From: Kineosporia rhizophila
GTDB taxonomy: Bacteria > Actinomycetota > Actinomycetes > Actinomycetales > Kineosporiaceae
DNA: 64,000 bases
Assembly: GCF_021277265.1 (NCBI RefSeq)
Contig: NZ_JAJSOH010000014.1
Location: 150,580 to 214,579, forward strand
Direction of reading: 5' to 3'
The position numbers and the translations under genes are program-made. The notes under the pieces are model-generated. The model saw only the letters and a list, made by a program, of their open reading frames with translations. It ran no database searches and was not told the DNA's origin. Shown piece by piece: positions 1-7,753 of this stretch (its first letter is position 1; every line of letters begins with the position of its first letter).

Positions 1-57
1 GTGCTGGCCCTGATCGTCAAGGTCAGCCACGACATCTACGCGGAGAACTGGGGCTGA
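1..57 (+). CDS. 3' end of an unidentified protein gene
   Basis: Frame 1 is open from the first base and ends at a TGA at 55-57, giving an 18-residue C-terminus that ends in YAENWG. Most of the gene lies upstream of the window, so no family can be assigned. The reading is supported only by an open frame with actinobacterial codon use. It converges on the Atu4866-family gene, whose stop codon lies at 36-38, so the two coding ends overlap by 22 nt. Confidence 0.4.
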   Translation: MLALIVKVSHDIYAENWG

Positions 58-329
58 GCGGCAGCCTGGTGGGCCTCGCTGCCCTCCCGGTAGAACAGGT
101 AGCCGCCGTGGTGCAGCACGTCTCCCTCGAACCGCCCGTCGGCTGAGAAGCCGGTGTCGTCGCGGTAGTCGATCTCGGTGCCGTTGACCCAGTAGCGGCC
201 GGTGTAGGCCTTGAGCCGCCCGCCCCGGGCCTCCTCGTAGCGGCCCTCGGGCAGGAGCTCTTGGCGGATGTGGTTGTCGGCCGTGACCCACATGCCGACG
301 TAGGGGTGCGTGGTGTTCTGAGTGCTCAT
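36..329 (-). CDS. Atu4866-family small protein
   Basis: A 97-residue protein of the Atu4866 domain family, whose biochemical role is unknown. The family signature is recognisable almost end to end: HPYVGMWVTADNHIRQELLP near residue 8, then YTGRYWVNGTEIDYRDDTGFSADG, a compact beta-rich domain related in layout to lipocalin-like folds. There is no signal peptide, so it should be cytoplasmic. The ATG overlaps the TGA of hisC by 4 nt (ATGA), so it is probably the second gene of a two-gene operon and translationally coupled. A GGAGG lies only 1 nt before the ATG, too close for an ideal SD, which also favours coupling. The link to an aminotransferase is not a known functional pairing. Confidence 0.8.
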   Translation of the reverse strand: MSTQNTTHPYVGMWVTADNHIRQELLPEGRYEEARGGRLKAYTGRYWVNGTEIDYRDDTGFSADGRFEGDVLHHGGYLFYREGSEAHQAAAQPQFSA

Positions 330-1444
330 GCCTCCAGACTAGGAAGACCGGCCCGATCGTTCCTGGCTGTGCTGCTCCCACCCAGTTCCCGCAGGGCCCG
401 CAGGAACTGGTCGTTCTCGGCCGGTGTGCCGGTGGTGACCCGAAGGTGGCCGGCGACCCCGACGTCTCTGATCAGGACCCCGGCGTCCAGGAGCCGACGC
501 CAGACGCCAGGAGCGTCGGGTACTTGGAAGAGCACGAAATTGGCGTCCGATTCGACCACCGTCAGCTCCAGGAAACGCATTTCGGCAATGAGCCGGTCCC
601 GTTCCTTCTTCGTGTCCTCGACGTGCTGCAACAGGCCCTTCCGGTGACGCAGGGCCGCACCGGCAATGGCCTGGGTGACCGTGGACAGGTGGTAGGGCAG
701 GCGCACCAGCTGTAGTGCGTCGATCACGCGCGAGTCGGCGGTCAGGTAGCCCACGCGTGCCCCGGCGAAGCCGAAGGCCTTGGACATGGTGCGACTGACC
801 ACCAGCCGCGGCCGGTTCTCCAGCAGGCTGAGAAGCGATTCCTCGTGGGAGAACTCGATGTAGGCCTCGTCCAGCACCAGAAGCCCGCCGAATGCGTCGT
901 GCACCGCCAGTACCGTCTCTGGATCGAGGGAGAGGCCGGTGGGGTTGTTCGGCGTGCAGAGGAACACCACGTCGGGTTGTTCTTCGCGGATGACCGCCAC
1001 GGCTGCGTCCGGGTCGAGCGTGAAGTCCGGGCGGCGCGGTCCCGAGATGTACCGGGAACCGGTGGATTCGGCGATGGTGCGGTGCATGGAATAGGTGGGC
1101 TCGAAGCCCAGAACTGTCCGCCCCGGACCGGCGTAGGCCTGCATCAGCTGCTGGAGGACTTCGTTGGAACCGTTGGCGGCCCAGACCTGTTCGAACGTGC
1201 GGGTCACGCCGGTGGACTCGCTCAGATATGCGGCCAGGGCGGTGCGCAGTTCGACGGCGTCGCGGTCGGGGTAGCGATTCAGATCAAGGACGGCCTTGGT
1301 CACCGACGCGGTGATGTCGGCGACCAGTTCGGGGCCGGGTGGGTAGGGGCTTTCGTTGGTGTTGAGCCGCACGGGCACGTCGAGCTGGGGTGCTCCGTAC
1401 GGAGACTTGCCCCTGAGCTCCGGCCGGATCGGGGCGAGGGTCAT
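326..1444 (-). CDS. hisC: Histidinol-phosphate aminotransferase
   Basis: PLP-dependent class I/II aminotransferase that converts imidazole acetol phosphate and glutamate to histidinol phosphate in histidine synthesis. Visible signatures: RLNTNESPYPP near the N-terminus, AANGSNEVLQQ cofactor-binding segment, CTPNNPTGLS, LDEAYIEF, and the Schiff-base lysine in SRTMSKAFGFAGARVGYL. The length of about 372 residues is normal. The start is set at the internal ATG preceded by AAGGAG with 8 nt spacing; an upstream Met 33 nt away lacks a ribosome site. The gene is not beside hisD or hisB, which usually adjoin hisC in actinobacteria, so it may be a second copy or act on a related substrate such as an aromatic amino acid. 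It is followed by the coupled Atu4866-family gene. Confidence 0.88.
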   Translation of the reverse strand: MTLAPIRPELRGKSPYGAPQLDVPVRLNTNESPYPPGPELVADITASVTKAVLDLNRYPDRDAVELRTALAAYLSESTGVTRTFEQVWAANGSNEVLQQLMQAYAGPGRTVLGFEPTYSMHRTIAESTGSRYISGPRRPDFTLDPDAAVAVIREEQPDVVFLCTPNNPTGLSLDPETVLAVHDAFGGLLVLDEAYIEFSHEESLLSLLENRPRLVVSRTMSKAFGFAGARVGYLTADSRVIDALQLVRLPYHLSTVTQAIAGAALRHRKGLLQHVEDTKKERDRLIAEMRFLELTVVESDANFVLFQVPDAPGVWRRLLDAGVLIRDVGVAGHLRVTTGTPAENDQFLRALRELGGSSTARNDRAGLPSLEA

Positions 1445-1544
1445 GACGGGCTCTCCTTCGGTTCCAGGCGACTGCAAAGGTATGTATGTTTAAGACCCTG
1501 AGGGACGGACACGGCTTCGCGCAAGCCCGGATCTCGGTGCATTA

Positions 1545-1558
1545 AAGATCTAGATGTT
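1545..1558. promoter_or_regulatory. Candidate operator, dyad AAnATCTAGATnTT
   Basis: Between divergent hisC and the PTS-like gene lies AAGATCTAGATGTT, a dyad with a perfect 8-bp core (ATCTAGAT) and matching flanks apart from one pair. It sits 39 nt before the PTS-like start, in an AT-richer patch. It could bind the GntR regulator encoded two genes downstream. This is inference; short dyads occur by chance. Confidence 0.25.
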
Positions 1559-1596
1559 CCAGGCCAGGCTGATGAGACCGGGAAGAGACAAGTCGG

Positions 1597-3204
1597 ATGA
1601 CCAACGACACCGCGAGAACGGTTGCCGTGCTGGGCAGCAGTGGCGGGAATCTGCGCAGCCACGGCGGTGACGACCCGGCCCGGCTGCTCGCCGAGGTGGC
1701 CCGCCAGGTCCGGGCGGCCGGCCTCGGTCTGGGCGCGGTCCAGTTCGTGGCGGCCCAGGCCTCGATGGACGGGATCGACGACTCGACCGCCGCTGAGCTG
1801 TGGGCCCTGGTCGAGGGGCGGCCGACGGTGGTCGCGCAGGGGCCGCTCAGCGAGGTCAACGTGGCCGCACGGGCTGCCGACGCCCAGCTCGCCGAGCGGG
1901 TGGAGTCCGGCGAGATCGACGCGCTGATCCTGGTCAGCGCAGATCCCACCGACACCAATGCGGCCACGGTGAGGGCCGCCGTGGCCCAGGGGCTGCCCGC
2001 GGCCGGTACCGGCGGCACCTCGATCGCCAACGCCCAGCAGGCGGGCCTCAACCTGGTGGCGGTCTCCGGCACCACCGGCACCACCTCGACCACCCGCGCG
2101 GTCTCCTACGTCGCGGGCCTGGCCCGGCACTGGAAGATCCGCTACCAGCCTCTCCTGGGCGGCTCGTCGGAAAGTTCAGCCGTCGAAGGGCCGGCCTGGA
2201 GGCGAATCAGCATCCGCGGGATCATGGTCGGTTCGATCCCTGCCTTCATCGCCCTGGCCCTGGTGCTGGCGATCAGCAAGATCCCCGGCCTGCAGAGCCT
2301 GACCGAGGTCTTCGACCTGCTGATGGCCGGTCTGCCGGTGGTGGTGGCCGCGGTGGCCGCCCGCCGGGTCTCCGCCCTGGACGAGGTCGGCCTGGTGGCC
2401 GGCGCCGTGACCGGGGTGCTGGCCGTCGAAGGGGGAATCCTCGGTGGGCTGGTCGGCGGTGTGCTGTCCGGCCTGATCGCGGCCCGGCTGATCGGCTGGA
2501 CGCTGTCGAACCGCTTCCCGGCCACCACCGCCAACATCGTCACCGGGGCGGTCGCCGGCCTGCTGCCCGGTCTGCTGGTGCACTACGCCCTCGCCCCGGT
2601 GACCAGCGCGGTGGGGGACGGGGTGAAGGACGGCATCGAGGCCGCCCTGGACTTCTCCCCGGTGATGGCCGGGGCCCTGGCCGGTGCGGCGATCTGGTTC
2701 GCGATCATCGGCGGGGTCTACCACTCGGTGATCCTGCCGCTGGTGCTGCTGGAGATGGGGCAGAAGGGCCACAGCTTCTTCGGCGCCGTCGACATGGTCG
2801 GCCTGGTCATGGTCAGCCTGGGGATCACGCTGGCCAACGCGGTGAAGCCGCGCACCAGCGGTGAGCGTGCCCTGGCCGGTTCCGGGGCGGCGGTGAACTT
2901 CTTCTTCGGCACCTTCGTCGAGGCCTCGTACCCGTTCATGTTCGGCGACAAGCGGATCTTCGCTACGGCGGTCGGTGCCTCCACCGTAGGTGGCGCCCTG
3001 GTCGGGGTTTTCGGAGTCGAGGCCTCGGCCTACCTGCCGGCGTTCATGGCCCCGTTCATCGCCACCAGCGCGGGCGGGATGGTCGTCGCGATGCTCGCCG
3101 CCGCAGGCCTGGCCTTCGTGTTCACCCTGCTGATCAATCTGCACCACCTACGCCGCACCGCCGCCTCGGCCCCGGAACCGGACTTGGCCCCGGCCGTGGT
3201 GTAG
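1597..3204 (+). CDS. PTS EIIC-like membrane protein with unusual N-terminal domain
   Basis: A 535-residue protein. Residues about 1-185 form a soluble alpha/beta region rich in Gly/Thr/Ser (AVLGSSGGN, LILVSADPTDTN, GTGGTSIANAQQ, SGTTGTTSTT) that I do not recognise. Residues about 205-520 are an integral membrane region resembling EIIC permeases of the sugar phosphotransferase system, with IGGVYHSVILPLVLLEMGQKG, SGAAVNFFFGTFVEASYPFM and repeated glycine-rich helices. There is no cysteine in the N-terminal region, so it is not a canonical EIIB, and no EIIA-type histidine motif was identified. The start ATG has only a weak GGAAGAG upstream. A GntR regulator follows 33 nt downstream on the same strand, suggesting autoregulated uptake of an unknown sugar or acid. 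Substrate unknown. Confidence 0.6.
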   Translation: MTNDTARTVAVLGSSGGNLRSHGGDDPARLLAEVARQVRAAGLGLGAVQFVAAQASMDGIDDSTAAELWALVEGRPTVVAQGPLSEVNVAARAADAQLAERVESGEIDALILVSADPTDTNAATVRAAVAQGLPAAGTGGTSIANAQQAGLNLVAVSGTTGTTSTTRAVSYVAGLARHWKIRYQPLLGGSSESSAVEGPAWRRISIRGIMVGSIPAFIALALVLAISKIPGLQSLTEVFDLLMAGLPVVVAAVAARRVSALDEVGLVAGAVTGVLAVEGGILGGLVGGVLSGLIAARLIGWTLSNRFPATTANIVTGAVAGLLPGLLVHYALAPVTSAVGDGVKDGIEAALDFSPVMAGALAGAAIWFAIIGGVYHSVILPLVLLEMGQKGHSFFGAVDMVGLVMVSLGITLANAVKPRTSGERALAGSGAAVNFFFGTFVEASYPFMFGDKRIFATAVGASTVGGALVGVFGVEASAYLPAFMAPFIATSAGGMVVAMLAAAGLAFVFTLLINLHHLRRTAASAPEPDLAPAVV

Positions 3205-3237
3205 TAGACGGGAGATCCGGACGGGGCGAGGAGCAGG

Positions 3238-4035
3238 ATGAGTCGGCGAGCGGGGGCACGGGTTCCGCTGCACGAGCAGATGTACACGGTCATCCGCGCC
3301 CGCATCGAGTCCCGCGAGTGGGGCCGGGGCCACCAGCTCCCGCCGGAATGGCAGCTGGCCGAGGAGTTCGGAGTCAGCCGGGGCACCACCCGTCAGGCCG
3401 TCACCCGCCTGGTCAACGAGGGCCTGCTCGACCGCTCGGCGGGCCGGGGCACCTTCGTGACCGGCGGGCGTCCACTGGCCTACCGGGTCAGCGACCTGCT
3501 CGGGTTCGGCCGCCGGATCAGCGAGAGCGGCCGGACACCGAGCTCCCGGGTTGTCCGGGTGGAGGTGACCGAACGCTCGGCCGCGCACGACAGCTTCGCC
3601 TTCGCCACCGGCGTCCACAAACTGCTCCTGATCGAACGGGTGCGCCGGGCCGACGACGTGCCGGTCGCGCTGGAGCAGATCCACCTGCCCTGGCCGCGTT
3701 TCGCCGGCCTGGCCGACATGGACCTGGAGAAGGCCGGGGTGTACGACACGCTGGAGGCCGACTTCGGCGTGGAGATCCAGCTCGGCGACTTCGACCTGAC
3801 CATCGCCGATCTCGACGAGGAACAGGCCGGGCTGCTCACCGAGAGCCCGGGGGCGCCGGTGTTCCTGATGCAGGGCTCGGTGGTCGACTACCAGGAGACG
3901 GTGATCGCCGGGATCCGCTCGTACTACCGGCGCGACACGTTCTCGTTCCAGTTCGCGATGACCCGGCGCGGGCCCGGTCAGACCCCTGCCCGGCCGCTCA
4001 ACCCGGTGCTCAGGCCGGGGGCAGGACTTCCCTGA
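3238..4035 (+). CDS. GntR-family (HutC/UTRA type) transcriptional regulator
   Basis: A 265-residue one-component regulator. The N-terminal winged helix-turn-helix (about 10-75) shows PLHEQMYTVIRARIESREW, LPPEWQLAEEFGVSRGTTRQAVTRLVNEGLLDRSAGRGTFV. Residues about 90-245 form a UTRA effector domain of the HutC subgroup, ending with the usual PVFLMQGSVVDYQETVIAGIRSYYRRDTFSFQF. UTRA domains bind sugar phosphates or small acids. It lies directly behind the PTS-like gene and probably controls it. Start ATG is preceded by GGAGCAG. Its last 26 nt overlap the convergent TetR-type gene. Confidence 0.88.
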   Translation: MSRRAGARVPLHEQMYTVIRARIESREWGRGHQLPPEWQLAEEFGVSRGTTRQAVTRLVNEGLLDRSAGRGTFVTGGRPLAYRVSDLLGFGRRISESGRTPSSRVVRVEVTERSAAHDSFAFATGVHKLLLIERVRRADDVPVALEQIHLPWPRFAGLADMDLEKAGVYDTLEADFGVEIQLGDFDLTIADLDEEQAGLLTESPGAPVFLMQGSVVDYQETVIAGIRSYYRRDTFSFQFAMTRRGPGQTPARPLNPVLRPGAGLP

Positions 4036-4627
4036 CCAGCTGCTGGTGGAGCCACTCGGCCGCCTGGGGCGGTGACCAGGCCAGCTCGTCGGTCAGGGTG
4101 AAGTACGAGGCGTTGCCCAGGTAGTACCAGAACACGTCGGCCGCCCGGTCGGCGCTCACCCCCGGCCGCAGGCCACCGAGTTCGTCGAGCCGGCGGGCGG
4201 CCAGCACCATTCCCTGGCGCATGCCCGCATTGGCCAGCGCCAGCGTCTCGCGTACCGCCGCCTCCTGCGGGGCCGCCGCGATCACCTGCCGCATCAGCGG
4301 TGACCAGCTCTCGAACATCGCCCGGGTGGCTTCGACCAGGTACGCCACCAGCTCGGCGGGATCGCTCTGGGCCAGGATCTGCTGGTACGCCTGCTCGGCC
4401 TCGCTGCTGTTCACGCCCTCCTGGATGAGGGCCAGCAGAAGCCCGCTCTTGCCACCGCCCACGGCGTACACGGTGGGGGCGGCGACCCGGGCCTGAGACG
4501 CGATGTCGTCGACCTTGGTGCCGAAATAGCCACGTTCCACGAAGAGTTCGCGAGCTGCGGTGAGGATGGCCTGCCGGGTGGCGGCTGCGTACTCCGCCCG
4601 TCGGCCGCCGGCTTTCTGAGGTGTCAC
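4010..4627 (-). CDS. TetR/AcrR-family transcriptional regulator
   Basis: A 205-residue repressor. The N-terminal DNA-binding domain is clear: RQAILTAARELFVERGYFGTKVDDIASQARVAAPTVYAVGGGKSGLLLALI at about 18-68, with the helix-turn-helix in its middle. The C-terminal all-helical ligand domain is not diagnostic. It is divergent from a macrolide-type glycosyltransferase gene (start 4720), and a 31-bp inverted repeat lies between the two genes. That arrangement is the normal layout for a TetR repressor controlling itself and a detoxifying enzyme, so the ligand may be the glycosyltransferase substrate (inference). The 3' end overlaps the GntR gene by 26 nt on the opposite strand. Confidence 0.88.
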   Translation of the reverse strand: MTPQKAGGRRAEYAAATRQAILTAARELFVERGYFGTKVDDIASQARVAAPTVYAVGGGKSGLLLALIQEGVNSSEAEQAYQQILAQSDPAELVAYLVEATRAMFESWSPLMRQVIAAAPQEAAVRETLALANAGMRQGMVLAARRLDELGGLRPGVSADRAADVFWYYLGNASYFTLTDELAWSPPQAAEWLHQQLVREVLPPA

Positions 4628-4655
4628 TCCGTGATCGTAGCCTCGACCGGTCAGG

Positions 4656-4686
4656 AGAGTGCGCTACTGTCGATATAGCCCACTCT
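4656..4686. promoter_or_regulatory. Inverted-repeat operator for the TetR/glycosyltransferase divergon
   Basis: AGAGTGCGCTA at 4656-4666 and TAGCCCACTCT at 4676-4686 are inverted copies with one mismatch in 11, separated by 9 nt. The site lies 28 nt before the TetR start and 33 nt before the glycosyltransferase start, so binding would cover both promoters. TetR proteins commonly bind such dyads. Confidence 0.7.
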
Positions 4687-4719
4687 ATTGAACTGGCCGA
4701 GATCAGGGAGTTGATCGAC

Positions 4720-5847
4720 GTGCGCATCCTCTTCAGCAGTTGCCCGGCCTTCGGGCACCTGCTGCCCATGCTGCCGCTGGCCCGCGCGGCCGGACGGGCC
4801 GGTCACGAGGTGGCCTTCCTGACCCATCCCTCGATGGTGCAGCAGGTGCCCTCGTTCCCGGTGCTGGCCGCCGGGCCGAGCATCGAGCAGACGCTGGCCG
4901 AGGTGTTCCGTCGCTCCGGGGTAGACGCCCGGGACGTGCCGCTGGACGACAATGCCGCGGCCGCCCAGGCCCCGATCGACTTCTTCGTCCGGGCCCGGAC
5001 GGATCTCGGCGCGGCCGAGGCGCTGGCCGCGGCCAAGGACTTCGTTCCCGACCTGGTGATCGCCGACATGGCCGACCAGCTTGGCCCTTTCGCGGCCGAC
5101 GCCATCGGGGTGCCGTGGGCGCTGCACGGGGGCAGCCTGCCGCTGAGCCCAGCCCTGGCCACCTACATCGAGCAGGCTGCCGTCGAGCGGTTCGCACAGG
5201 AAGGCGTGGTGCGCACGCAGCCGGTGGCCTACTTCGATCCCTGGCCCGATGTGCTGCTCGAGCCCACCGACGCGTACCCGGCGGAACGCATTGCCGTGCA
5301 GGCCGAACCGCATGCGGGGGAGGGCCCGGTCTGGCAGCGCCCGCCGTTCCCGGGCCGGGAAGACCGCCCCACCGTGCTGCTGACCCTGGGCACCATCGTG
5401 GAGGAACCGCAGGCGCTCGCGGCGGCGCTGGATTCGCTGTTGCAGCAGGACGTCAACGTGGTCCTCGCCCCGCACACCGACGTCGATCTCGAGGTGGACC
5501 CGTCCCGCGTGTGTGTGGCCGGGTTCGTGCCGATGCGCGATCTGCTCGACAGCGGCATCGACGTGGTGGTCAGCGCGGCCGGGGCCGGCACGGTGCTCTC
5601 GTCGCTGAGCGCGGGCATCCCGATGGTGCTGCTGCCCTTCGGTCTGGACAAGCCGATGAACTCCGCCCGGGTGCAGGCGGCCGGGGCGGGCCGGGTGGTC
5701 TCGTCGGCTCAGCAGGTCGGCCCAGCCGTGCACGACGTTCTCGCCGAACCTTCGTTCGCTGCAGCGGCCGCGCGGATCAGCGCGTCGGTGAAGGCGCAGA
5801 ACACGCCCGACACGGCCCTGGCCCTGCTGCTCGAGCGTCAGGCGTAG
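4720..5847 (+). CDS. GT1-family glycosyltransferase (MGT-like)
   Basis: A 375-residue GT-B fold enzyme. The N-terminal acceptor domain opens with VRILFSSCPAFGHLLPMLPLARAAGRAGHEVAFLTHP, the typical start of macrolide/polyene UDP-glycosyltransferases with the catalytic His in GHLLP. The C-terminal donor domain shows PTVLLTLGTIV, VCVAGFVPMRDLLDSGIDVVVSAAGAGTVLSSLSAGIPMVLLPFGLDKPMNSARV, matching the nucleotide-sugar motif. GTG at 4720 is chosen because AGGGAG lies 9 nt upstream and the family N-terminus begins there; a longer reading from 4621 would run into the operator. It is divergent from a TetR regulator, suggesting inducible glycosylation of a toxic small molecule or a natural-product step. 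Substrate unknown. Confidence 0.85.
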   Translation: MRILFSSCPAFGHLLPMLPLARAAGRAGHEVAFLTHPSMVQQVPSFPVLAAGPSIEQTLAEVFRRSGVDARDVPLDDNAAAAQAPIDFFVRARTDLGAAEALAAAKDFVPDLVIADMADQLGPFAADAIGVPWALHGGSLPLSPALATYIEQAAVERFAQEGVVRTQPVAYFDPWPDVLLEPTDAYPAERIAVQAEPHAGEGPVWQRPPFPGREDRPTVLLTLGTIVEEPQALAAALDSLLQQDVNVVLAPHTDVDLEVDPSRVCVAGFVPMRDLLDSGIDVVVSAAGAGTVLSSLSAGIPMVLLPFGLDKPMNSARVQAAGAGRVVSSAQQVGPAVHDVLAEPSFAAAAARISASVKAQNTPDTALALLLERQA

Positions 5848-6794
5848 CGCGAGGCCAGCAGTGCGGCCCGGCGGTGCAGAGTTGCCCGCAGCGACTCGGG
5901 GGCCAGGGCCTCCGCGTCACTGCCCAGTTGCCACAGCGACCATTCGGCGTGCTGCGCGTTCTGGAAGGTGACCTCCAAGTGCAGCCAGCCCTCCTCGTCG
6001 GGATCGAGGGCCCGCACGGCCAGGGCGCTGTCGGCCAGCTCCTCGCGGCGGGTGGGGTTCACCCGGATCCAGGCGGTGAGCTGGTCGGCCGAAAGGAACC
6101 GGGCGCAGTGCTCACGCCACATCCGCTCCAGGTCGACGGCGGTGGAGCGCTGCGCTGTCTCCGGCAGACTCTCGGCGGCCAGCACCCGGGACAGCCGGTA
6201 CGCGCGCTCCTGGCCGTTACGGGTGGCCAGCAGATAGCCCCGGCCCCGGGCGGTGACCAGGCCGACCGGCTCGACCGTGCGCCACTGCGCCGTCTGGTCG
6301 GTCGCGGCGTAGCGGATGCGCAGCCGTAGCCCTTCCAGCACGGCCCGGCGCACCTCACCCATCGGCGTCGGCTCGGCCGGCGCCAACCCGTGGGCCAGGA
6401 GGTCGTGCTCCGGATCGACCAGGAGCCGGCGGGCCGCGTCTCCAGCCATCACCCGGTGCTCCTCCGGCAGCGCGTCCAGAACCTTGCGTACGGCCGAGGC
6501 CAGCGCCGAGCCGAGGCCGAACACCTGCTCCCCGCGACCGGACCCGGCCACCACCAGGGCCAGGGCCTCTTCGCGGTTCAGACCGGTGAGCTCGGTGGCG
6601 AAGCCCGGCAGCAGGGCGAACCCGCCGTTGCGGCCGCGCTCGGCGTAGACCGGCACGCCGGCCGCCGACAACGCCTCGACGTCGCGCAGCACGGTGCGGG
6701 TGGAGACCTCGAGCTCACGGGCCAGCGTGGGGGCGGTCATCCGGCCCCGGGTGCGCAACAACAACACCAGCGCCACCAACCGGTCTGCCCGCAC
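5838..6794 (-). CDS. YafY-type HTH/WYL-domain transcriptional regulator
   Basis: A 318-residue regulator. Residues about 1-60 form a DeoR-type winged helix (MRADRLVALVLLLRTRGRMTAPTLARELEVSTRTVLRDVEALSAAGVPVYAERGRNGGFALL), followed from about 140 by a WYL domain and a C-terminal WCX extension. WYL domains sense small ligands or nucleic acids. It is divergent from a RidA-family gene with a perfect 13-bp inverted repeat in the 91-bp gap, so it most likely represses or activates that gene and itself. Its 3' end overlaps the end of the convergent glycosyltransferase gene by 10 nt. Confidence 0.87.
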   Translation of the reverse strand: MRADRLVALVLLLRTRGRMTAPTLARELEVSTRTVLRDVEALSAAGVPVYAERGRNGGFALLPGFATELTGLNREEALALVVAGSGRGEQVFGLGSALASAVRKVLDALPEEHRVMAGDAARRLLVDPEHDLLAHGLAPAEPTPMGEVRRAVLEGLRLRIRYAATDQTAQWRTVEPVGLVTARGRGYLLATRNGQERAYRLSRVLAAESLPETAQRSTAVDLERMWREHCARFLSADQLTAWIRVNPTRREELADSALAVRALDPDEEGWLHLEVTFQNAQHAEWSLWQLGSDAEALAPESLRATLHRRAALLASRYA

Positions 6795-6807
6795 GGGAAA
6801 AGCGTAA

Positions 6808-6838
6808 CCAATACCTGACAGTCGGTGTCAGGTATTGG
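6808..6838. promoter_or_regulatory. Perfect 13-bp inverted repeat between WYL regulator and ridA-like gene
   Basis: CCAATACCTGACA at 6808-6820 and TGTCAGGTATTGG at 6826-6838 are exact inverted copies separated by GTCGG. It lies 14 nt before the WYL-regulator start and 48 nt before the RidA start. The perfection and position make it the likely operator of the WYL regulator. Confidence 0.78.
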
Positions 6839-6885
6839 CTGGGATGGTGCTGCCGGTGGAGATTCCGAGGGGGATGGAGCACGAC

Positions 6886-7287
6886 ATGACAGTGCAGCGA
6901 AGTGCGGTCAACCCGGTGACCTGGTCGCTGGCCATGGGTTTCAACCAGGGAGAGCTGGTGTCGGGGCACACCCGCACGCTGTTCGTCTCCGGGCAGACCG
7001 CGATGAGCAGCGAGGGCCGGCCCGAGCACGAGGGAGACATGGCGGGCCAGCTGGGGCTCAGCCTGGACAACCTCGAGGCCGTGCTGCGGGAGGCCGGCCT
7101 GGCCCTGGGCGACCTGGTCCGGCTCAACGTCTACACCACCGACGTCGACCTGCTGTTCGAGCACTACGGGGTGCTGGCCGGCCGGTTGGCGGCCGTCCCG
7201 GTCGCCCCGGCCACCACCATGCTCGGGGTCACCCGGCTGGCGATCCCCGGGCAGCTGGTCGAGCTGGAAGGCACCGCGGTGAGCTGA
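6886..7287 (+). CDS. RidA (YjgF/UK114) family protein
   Basis: A 133-residue protein of the RidA family, which includes enamine/imine deaminases that remove 2-aminoacrylate-type intermediates. Signatures: RTLFVSGQTAMSSEGRPEHEGDMAGQLGLSLDNLEAVLREAGLALGDLVRLNVYTTDVD and TTMLGVTRLAIPGQLVELEGTAV. The canonical family arginine before the final strand is not evident (LGVTRLAIPG), so catalytic subgroup is uncertain. The ATG at 6886 has GGAG 6 nt upstream; two earlier in-frame ATGs have poorer spacing or overlap the operator. Single gene, controlled by the divergent WYL regulator (inference), followed by a hairpin terminator. Confidence 0.85.
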   Translation: MTVQRSAVNPVTWSLAMGFNQGELVSGHTRTLFVSGQTAMSSEGRPEHEGDMAGQLGLSLDNLEAVLREAGLALGDLVRLNVYTTDVDLLFEHYGVLAGRLAAVPVAPATTMLGVTRLAIPGQLVELEGTAVS

Positions 7288-7315
7288 AGGGTGGGCTGAG
7301 TCCGGGGAAGAAAGG

Positions 7316-7351
7316 CCGAAGGGCGCCACCGGTGACGGCAGCGCCCTTCGG
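7316..7351. terminator. Bidirectional intrinsic terminator
   Basis: CCGAAGGGCGC at 7316-7326 pairs perfectly with GCGCCCTTCGG at 7341-7351 (14-nt loop). It lies between the end of the RidA gene and the end of the convergent TPR gene and can serve both; no long T tract, as usual in high-GC actinobacteria. Confidence 0.75.
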
Positions 7352-7367
7352 TGAGAACTCCTGCGGC

Positions 7368-7703
7368 TCAGGCGACTCCGAAGCCGTCGGCGATCCGGTG
7401 GAAGCGGGCCGACTCCACCTTCTCGTTACGCCGGTACAGGGTGCGGGCCAGCACCCGGTGCGCCCAGCCGTTGGCCGGGTTCTGCTCGATCAGCCGGCGC
7501 AGGACCCGCTCGGCCTTGTTCAGCTGGGCGGAGTTGAAGTAGATCCGGGCCAGCAGCTCGAGGTACGACTCCGGCAGCGACTCGTACTTCTCGAGCGGGG
7601 CGGCGACCTGCGCGGCCTCGATCACCAGGCCCAGTTCGATCAGGGTCTGCGCGCGCCGGTAGCGGTCGTGGGTGCTCTCGTCGATGGTCAGGTTCTCGCT
7701 CAC
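7368..7703 (-). CDS. Small tetratricopeptide-repeat protein
   Basis: A 111-residue helical protein with about two TPR-like helix pairs: RYRRAQTLIELGLVIEAAQVAAPLEK, then ESYLELLARIYFNSAQLNKAERVLRRLIEQNPANGWAHRVLARTLYRR. The second unit matches the TPR pattern of small and large residues well. No signal peptide or transmembrane segment, so probably a cytoplasmic protein-binding adaptor. The GTG start has an AGG close upstream. It is transcribed in the same direction as the downstream lipoprotein gene, with a 50-nt gap to its stop, so co-transcription is possible. Partner unknown. Confidence 0.8.
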   Translation of the reverse strand: MSENLTIDESTHDRYRRAQTLIELGLVIEAAQVAAPLEKYESLPESYLELLARIYFNSAQLNKAERVLRRLIEQNPANGWAHRVLARTLYRRNEKVESARFHRIADGFGVA

Positions 7704-7753
7704 GGCCTGCTCAACCAGCCCGGGGCCCTGCGCATTCCAGGCTCGTTCCGGGG

